From contig JANQHP010000136.1 in assembly GCA_028282625.1 (NCBI GenBank), positions 1 to 18,931 on the forward strand: a stretch of DNA of 18,931 nt. The letters are read 5' to 3'. A program made the position numbers and the translations under genes. Origin of the DNA: Rickettsiales bacterium (GTDB lineage Bacteria; Pseudomonadota; Alphaproteobacteria; Rickettsiales; UBA8987). The notes beneath the pieces were generated by a model, which searched no databases, was not told the origin of the DNA, and was given only the letters and a program-made list of their open reading frames with translations. Below, piece after piece: positions 14,532 through 18,931 of this stretch; within the stretch, counting starts at the first letter, position 1; every line of letters starts with the position of its first letter.

Positions 14532-17498
14532 ATGGATGCAGCCTTAATAGAGACTTTAGAGCGCGATTTTATCGGGCAAGGACGTGGCAAATTTGCGCGG
14601 CTTTCCGAGATGTTTTCTGATGCCGCGCTGCAGGATATCGGCTATGTGAGCGTTGAGGGCATCTGGCAGAAGAAGGATGGCTTTGAGACGAAGGAAGCCT
14701 GGGTGGGTAGCGCCAGTGATGTGCAGGCCGCCGATGCGATGGAAGCCTATATCAACAAGGCGCGCGAGCAGCTGGCCCAGCGCCTGACCAATCAGGGGCA
14801 AGACCCCAGCATCCTGGCGCTGATGGACCAGGCGGCACTGGAAGAAAGCTTGTTTATCCGTGGTGCGCGCGGTACCGAGCAGCGTGGGCTGGACCAGCTG
14901 ATGCCGCACGAGGTGCAGAATGCAAGCCTGGAACGCCGCGAGCAGGCAGCAGAAATAGAGGCTTCCACCGCCCTTGCCGCGCAAGAAAATGGCGTGGAAC
15001 CCACGCAGGCCGCCCTTGCAGAGATCAATTTGCAAGAGCTGGATCTGGCCCCGCTAACAGCCGTAGAACCACAAAAAACGGCGCCTATGGCAGCACTGCC
15101 CGCAGAAGAGCCCTTGCCCGAATTGCCACCCAATAGCGTGCGTGGTGCTTCTGCGGGCGAGCCAGAAATACGAGAGAGCGCCCGGATGGTGAATGGCAAA
15201 GCATCGGAAGAAATAAGGAGTGTAGAAGAAGCGTCCTTAAGCGATGGTCGGACTATGGACCAGCTATATGCAGGGCTTCAGGCGCAGTTTGATGAAGCAT
15301 TGCAAAATGGCGGCTTGAGCGAGAAAGAGGCTCGAAAAACGGTGCTAAGGGACGTACCCGAAGATGTGGCAGTGATAGTAAACAAAACGCAGGCCGCTGT
15401 TTTTAAAGGCAAAGTGTTACAGGATTTAAAGCCTTATGCCAAAGATGCGCTGATGCCTTTGCTGGAGATGAAGAGTGTGGGTGCCAATAGCGTGAACTAC
15501 AACATGCCAGGTCAAGGAGAGGGGGCTCCTTTGATGGCAGAAATACAGCTCAGTTCGATACATGGTCGCTTTTCGCCAGGAGATAAAGTGGTGTTTAGCC
15601 ATTTCAAGGAGCATTGGGCCCTGCCAGATGGAAGCGATGAGGCGTTTAAAGGGATCAAGTGGGAAGGCAATACGTTTACCTTCACGCCCACCAAAGCAGC
15701 CGTGGAGCGTTACTACCCCAAGCTAACAGAAGAAGAGACAAAGACCTTGGTGCAAGAAGGTCACAGCGTGACCTTTAAGAATTTCAATCAGGAATCCTAC
15801 CTTGCCTGGAAGCAGGGCATGCCTGATTTTGTCAAAGAACAGAAGCTATCTTTTTATATTGGGAAAGAGTCGATCGACATCGTCAAGGAACAAGATGAGT
15901 TTGCGAAGCTTTATCGTGATCATGGCTGGAACCAGGAGATGGCAGACAAACGCTTGAAGGATGCCCATAACGCGAATCCGTCGGAATACACTCAGTATGC
16001 AAAAGACATGGCCGCCAAAGAGGCGATGGACGGGCTGGAGATTCTTTCCATCGAGGAAAGGCAGGCAGCGCTTGTGCAAAACCGGGAAGACCGCCGCCTG
16101 ATGCGCCAGGTGCGTGGGGACAATCGTGGTGAGATCGACGCCGACGGGTTTAACGTATTGCGTCAACTGATGCGGGAAGACCGTGCGGAACAACGCGCAG
16201 GCATCACCTTGATGAGTGAGGAAGGAAGTCGCGATCGCAGAGATGCGTTGCGCTTGGATAGGGAGCAGCGCCGCAGCACGTTGATTCTTGCGGATGTGCC
16301 GCAGGCGGAGCGCGACATGCTTTTTGCCCAATTGAAAGAGGCCAAGGTGCCTGCGAGCAAGGAAGAGGCCTGGGCAGATTTGCTGGCGAGGCATGAGGCC
16401 AAATACACGCAAGCCACTCCGCCGCAAAAAGAGCAAAAGCGCACCGGCATGACCGAAACCGTGGAGGAGCAATATACAAGCACCACCATCAGCCTCGGTG
16501 CGGTGCAGATGGAAGGCGCAGACGGAGCACAAATCATGGGGAAGGTCGGCATCAACCACGCTTCCAGCCTGGATATACTGGAAAAAGTGCGGCTTACTAC
16601 TTCAGCCTCTGGTGCTGTGACGACGGAAATCACTGAGGAAGGTGGGATAAAAACCAGCAATCCACTGGAATATAATACGGACACGCAGGAAGGCCTCCGC
16701 GTGCGGATGCAGCTATCGCGTGACTACAACACGCTGTTTACGGATAATGCGTGGCAACTCAGCCTGCAATCTGATGCGCGCGCCACGGGCACTTCGCGTG
16801 AGCTGGAGCTAAACCACATGTGGCAGCAGCCTAACGCTAAAACCTCCTATTTTGCGGGGGTGAGCTTGCCGGGCACCTTGGAGGAAGTGGGCGGCATTTC
16901 GGAGAAAACGCAATTCGGGGCGCAGGTAGGGATGGCAAGGGATATGGCCTTCGCGCTTGGGCAAAAAGGGAATTTAGGCGCCGAAGCCGGCTGGCAAAAG
17001 CTGGAAGTCACCGAGCGCGACGGCAGCAAATCCCTGCAAGATGCCGCAAGCCTCAGTATGCAAGGTGGCTATCGCTCCAACCGTTTTGCCGCTGAAGGGA
17101 GTGCCTCGCTTCAGGCGCTGGGTGAGGAGATGGGCGACACCATGAGAACCAGCTTCCGCGGGCAGATGGCCTATCAGGCCAGCGAAAAGCTGGACTTTTT
17201 GGGTAGTGCTTCCATGACACAATACGATCCGGGCAAGGTCCATATCTACCTGGCAGGGATGCATGCCGATATCAAAGGCCGCAATATAGGGCTGTTCGGC
17301 CAGAAGACGGAGATTGACGTGCCGGGCTTTAACCAGGAGGCGACCAAAATTGGCCTGAATCTTGCCAATTTAGGGGCCCGTGGCTGGCTGAAAGATTTGG
17401 AGTGGGAGCTTGGCCACAGCACCCGCAACACGCTTCTGCCCGATGGCCGCAGCCAGGACGAGAAAAGCATGGATGTGGGTGCGACCTTCCGCTGGTAG
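14532..17498 (+). CDS. 988-residue protein with barrel-like C-terminus
   Basis: I do not recognise this protein. It has no signal peptide: the N-terminus (MDAALIETLERDFIGQG) is soluble, and an in-frame TAG (14529-14531) abuts the ATG, so no upstream extension can supply one. Residues 1 to about 250 are helical, Glu/Ala/Gln-rich and then Pro-rich; about 290-480 form a mixed domain (SSIHGRFSPGDKVVFSHF; LTEEETKTLVQEGHSVTF); about 510-590 are dominated by Arg/Asp/Glu runs (REDRRLMRQVRGDNRGE, MREDRAEQRAG) suggesting coiled coil. From about 645 to 988 the sequence turns into alternating amphipathic strands with Gly and aromatics, ending in ATFRW, much like an outer-membrane barrel with a C-terminal aromatic. 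Cysteine is absent. Ribosome binding site AAGGAAA. It could be a surface or secreted effector using another export route, or a cytoplasmic strand-rich protein. Confidence 0.8.
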   Translation: MDAALIETLERDFIGQGRGKFARLSEMFSDAALQDIGYVSVEGIWQKKDGFETKEAWVGSASDVQAADAMEAYINKAREQLAQRLTNQGQDPSILALMDQAALEESLFIRGARGTEQRGLDQLMPHEVQNASLERREQAAEIEASTALAAQENGVEPTQAALAEINLQELDLAPLTAVEPQKTAPMAALPAEEPLPELPPNSVRGASAGEPEIRESARMVNGKASEEIRSVEEASLSDGRTMDQLYAGLQAQFDEALQNGGLSEKEARKTVLRDVPEDVAVIVNKTQAAVFKGKVLQDLKPYAKDALMPLLEMKSVGANSVNYNMPGQGEGAPLMAEIQLSSIHGRFSPGDKVVFSHFKEHWALPDGSDEAFKGIKWEGNTFTFTPTKAAVERYYPKLTEEETKTLVQEGHSVTFKNFNQESYLAWKQGMPDFVKEQKLSFYIGKESIDIVKEQDEFAKLYRDHGWNQEMADKRLKDAHNANPSEYTQYAKDMAAKEAMDGLEILSIEERQAALVQNREDRRLMRQVRGDNRGEIDADGFNVLRQLMREDRAEQRAGITLMSEEGSRDRRDALRLDREQRRSTLILADVPQAERDMLFAQLKEAKVPASKEEAWADLLARHEAKYTQATPPQKEQKRTGMTETVEEQYTSTTISLGAVQMEGADGAQIMGKVGINHASSLDILEKVRLTTSASGAVTTEITEEGGIKTSNPLEYNTDTQEGLRVRMQLSRDYNTLFTDNAWQLSLQSDARATGTSRELELNHMWQQPNAKTSYFAGVSLPGTLEEVGGISEKTQFGAQVGMARDMAFALGQKGNLGAEAGWQKLEVTERDGSKSLQDAASLSMQGGYRSNRFAAEGSASLQALGEEMGDTMRTSFRGQMAYQASEKLDFLGSASMTQYDPGKVHIYLAGMHADIKGRNIGLFGQKTEIDVPGFNQEATKIGLNLANLGARGWLKDLEWELGHSTRNTLLPDGRSQDEKSMDVGATFRW

Positions 17499-17543
17499 TG
17501 GCTGGATAAAAAGAATCAAACATCCCTTTAAAATGGAACAGGC

Positions 17544-18830
17544 ATGAGCACACGAACACGTTTACGGTTAGACAAGAATAAATCTCCGATCAAAACAGAA
17601 GGCTTTTACACCCTCGGATGGATGGTGGGTGAGATAGGGCATGAGGCCATGCAAAACTTCTACCCACTGCAATATCCGGAGGTGAAACCAGAGGCCTATG
17701 CAGAGCTCAAAAAAGCTGGTTTAAATGATGCCGTTCTGATTACCACCTGCGGGCGTGCCCAACTTTTTTGTAACGCGAAAGAGGGTGAGTTAACGCCCGA
17801 AAATTTTGCTAAAATATTAGGACGCTACACCAATAATGCTTCTGTTGATCTGCTGGAACAGGCCATCATAGCCCGCGGCATCGATGCCATAAATCTATTT
17901 TATGCCTCATGGATGGGTGCTACCTCTTTTGTACCAGGTGATTCTGGCATTAATGATCAATTTGAAAAACAGATAGGCCAGGCAAGCTCTAGAGTGCATG
18001 GCATCTTGGGCGAGACACTTGGGCAACTCCGCATGCGAGGTCGCCTATTGCACGATATCATGCGGCCAAATTTAAGCGTGGGGCAAAAAAAGACCTTATC
18101 TGAGGATGAACAACGCATCGCACGCTTTGAGGCACCACATGAAGGAGATGTGGTGGCACCCATGTTGCATAGCATGCCACATATTAAGAGCGTGCTTATC
18201 GTAGGCTCCGGGGATGTGGCGCAAGGTGTAATGCGTGCCTATGTTGAACAAGAAGAGCGGCCAGCGCTTGCATTTATCACCCGCTCAGACGAACAGCGTG
18301 TTAAAGTGTGCGACGAGAGGGCCTATTCTTCACTTCAACTAGAAGGCATTCATCGCCCCCATGACGATCCAGATACCGCACCTCCGCCACTGACACCAGA
18401 AGAAGTGGCAGCGTATGATGCAATTATTGTGTGTACACACGGCCATTCCCAGGAAGCACCGGCCGTCAATGATGCATCACTGGCCGCCCATAGAGCGCAG
18501 GGAAAGCCAGTGCAGGTGGTTGACCTCACCGGGCGTGGCAGCGTGAATGTGACTCCGGATGAACATGTGACGCTTACCAATTTACGTGATGTCCATCGGA
18601 TGATCAAAGAAAGTCCGGTTGGTCGGGCACTAGAAGCACGTCGTCCAGAGGTCCTGGCAACCATTGCTACTTTTGTAGAGCAGCATTTTTGGCCAGAACA
18701 CGCGGGTTTTGTAGAAAAAATTGCCGCCAGCCGTGCGCGTGGAGTTTCGAATACGGAGATTCAAGGAAAACAACTGAGGCAATATCTCAAAGAACTAAAC
18801 ATTAGCTTTGATCCTGAATGGGTACGGTGA
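17544..18830 (+). CDS. Divergent glutamyl-tRNA reductase-like protein
   Basis: A 428-residue protein with the overall architecture of glutamyl-tRNA reductase (HemA of the C5 pathway). The N-terminal part has AVLITTCGRAQLFC (63-76), equivalent to L-(S/L)-T-C-N-R-x-E-x-Y, with the catalytic Cys69 kept but Asn replaced by Gly and Glu by Gln. A helical stretch follows where the family has the G-L-D-S-x-x-x-G-E-x-Q-I-L-G-Q motif; here only remnants such as NDQFEKQIGQA are visible. The nucleotide-binding domain follows, VLIVGSGDVAQGV (217-229) and YDAIIVCTHG, then VVDLTGRGSVN and TLTNLRDVHRM where the family has D-(I/L)-A-V-P-R and Y-x-(I/V)-D-D-L. The C-terminal dimerisation helix is shortened. 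Function is uncertain: either a reductase or a paralogue with a new role. Ribosome binding site weak (AACAGG, close to ATG). The coding frame itself is secure. Confidence 0.75.
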   Translation: MSTRTRLRLDKNKSPIKTEGFYTLGWMVGEIGHEAMQNFYPLQYPEVKPEAYAELKKAGLNDAVLITTCGRAQLFCNAKEGELTPENFAKILGRYTNNASVDLLEQAIIARGIDAINLFYASWMGATSFVPGDSGINDQFEKQIGQASSRVHGILGETLGQLRMRGRLLHDIMRPNLSVGQKKTLSEDEQRIARFEAPHEGDVVAPMLHSMPHIKSVLIVGSGDVAQGVMRAYVEQEERPALAFITRSDEQRVKVCDERAYSSLQLEGIHRPHDDPDTAPPPLTPEEVAAYDAIIVCTHGHSQEAPAVNDASLAAHRAQGKPVQVVDLTGRGSVNVTPDEHVTLTNLRDVHRMIKESPVGRALEARRPEVLATIATFVEQHFWPEHAGFVEKIAASRARGVSNTEIQGKQLRQYLKELNISFDPEWVR

Positions 18831-18850
18831 TCGCGCCAGTTGGGTACTAT

Positions 18851-18872
18851 TCTTGCTATAAAGCCAGCAAGA
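18851..18872. terminator. Hairpin between convergent genes
   Basis: Perfect 7-bp inverted repeat TCTTGCT (18851-18857) / AGCAAGA (18866-18872), 8-base loop, 20 bases after the stop of the HemA-like gene. Neither side has a real T-tract, so termination activity is doubtful; it may work for either direction. Confidence 0.3.
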
Positions 18873-18880
18873 GGACGTTG

Positions 18881-18931
18881 CTAATCGTAGCGTAGTTCGG
18901 TGGCTTTGCCGTGGAAGATGTAGTAGGAAAG
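18881..18931 (-). CDS. Possible 3' end of a minus-strand gene
   Basis: On the minus strand a frame open to the window edge ends with TAG (18883-18881) and encodes the 16 residues LSYYIFHGKATELRYD. The composition looks like protein, and a stop followed by a hairpin before the convergent gene's end fits a gene terminus. Sixteen codons are too few to be sure, since a second minus-strand frame is also open here. No function can be given. Confidence 0.35.
   Translation of the reverse strand, partial: LSYYIFHGKATELRYD

Noticed and set aside
1..18931. CRISPR arrays, integrases, toxin-antitoxin or phage-defence genes
   Set aside because: No regularly spaced direct repeats or recognisable genes of these types were seen. 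Apart from the transposase relic near 555-660, nothing indicates a mobile island.

Overview
The window looks like a chromosomal stretch of an alphaproteobacterium of moderate G+C, probably host-associated or related to the Rickettsiales or other cell-envelope-rich lineages. This rests on gene content rather than on any marker-gene phylogeny: an invasion-associated-locus-B (IalB) type protein, a giant OmpB-like autotransporter, and next to it a protein-lysine-methyltransferase-type enzyme with the HGVYSWVP signature of the enzymes that methylate rickettsial OmpB. DnaE and the tRNA are housekeeping genes of ordinary bacterial type.

Layout. Positions 1-292 hold the 3' end of an unrecognised gene. 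Positions 293-687 are a scarred intergenic region: a short ORF that opens with a good ribosome binding site but runs antisense into what looks like the N-terminal relic of an IS5-type transposase. Next come a small SMR-like four-helix membrane protein without the usual essential glutamate (688-1011), an IalB-family protein (about 1113-1661), an AT-rich promoter region, and a 1288-residue autotransporter (1935-5801) with a strong terminator. Only 37 bases after that terminator's T-tract, a compact plus-strand cluster starts: PKMT-like methyltransferase (5891-7453), alpha/beta-hydrolase lipoprotein (7459-8307) and mannose-1-phosphate guanylyltransferase / mannose-6-phosphate isomerase (8315-9751), with gaps of 5 and 7 bases. 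dnaE (minus strand) converges on it and lies immediately behind a tRNA-Ile2(CAT) gene, probably in one transcript. To the right, on the plus strand, are a small secreted protein with its own promoter, long leader and UUCG-type terminator (13793-14410), a 988-residue protein with a beta-barrel-like C-terminus but no signal peptide (14532-17498), and a very divergent glutamyl-tRNA-reductase-like protein (17544-18830). A minus-strand gene may enter from the right end.

How the parts may work together. The left two thirds read as a cell-surface module: autotransporter display, possible lysine methylation of it, a lipoprotein hydrolase, and GDP-mannose supply for surface polysaccharide. This is inferred from order, strand and spacing. 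The most unusual items are the autotransporter/PKMT pairing, the tRNA-dnaE junction that could yield an almost leaderless dnaE message, the signal-less barrel-like 988-residue protein, and the HemA-like protein whose family motifs are largely eroded around an intact cysteine.
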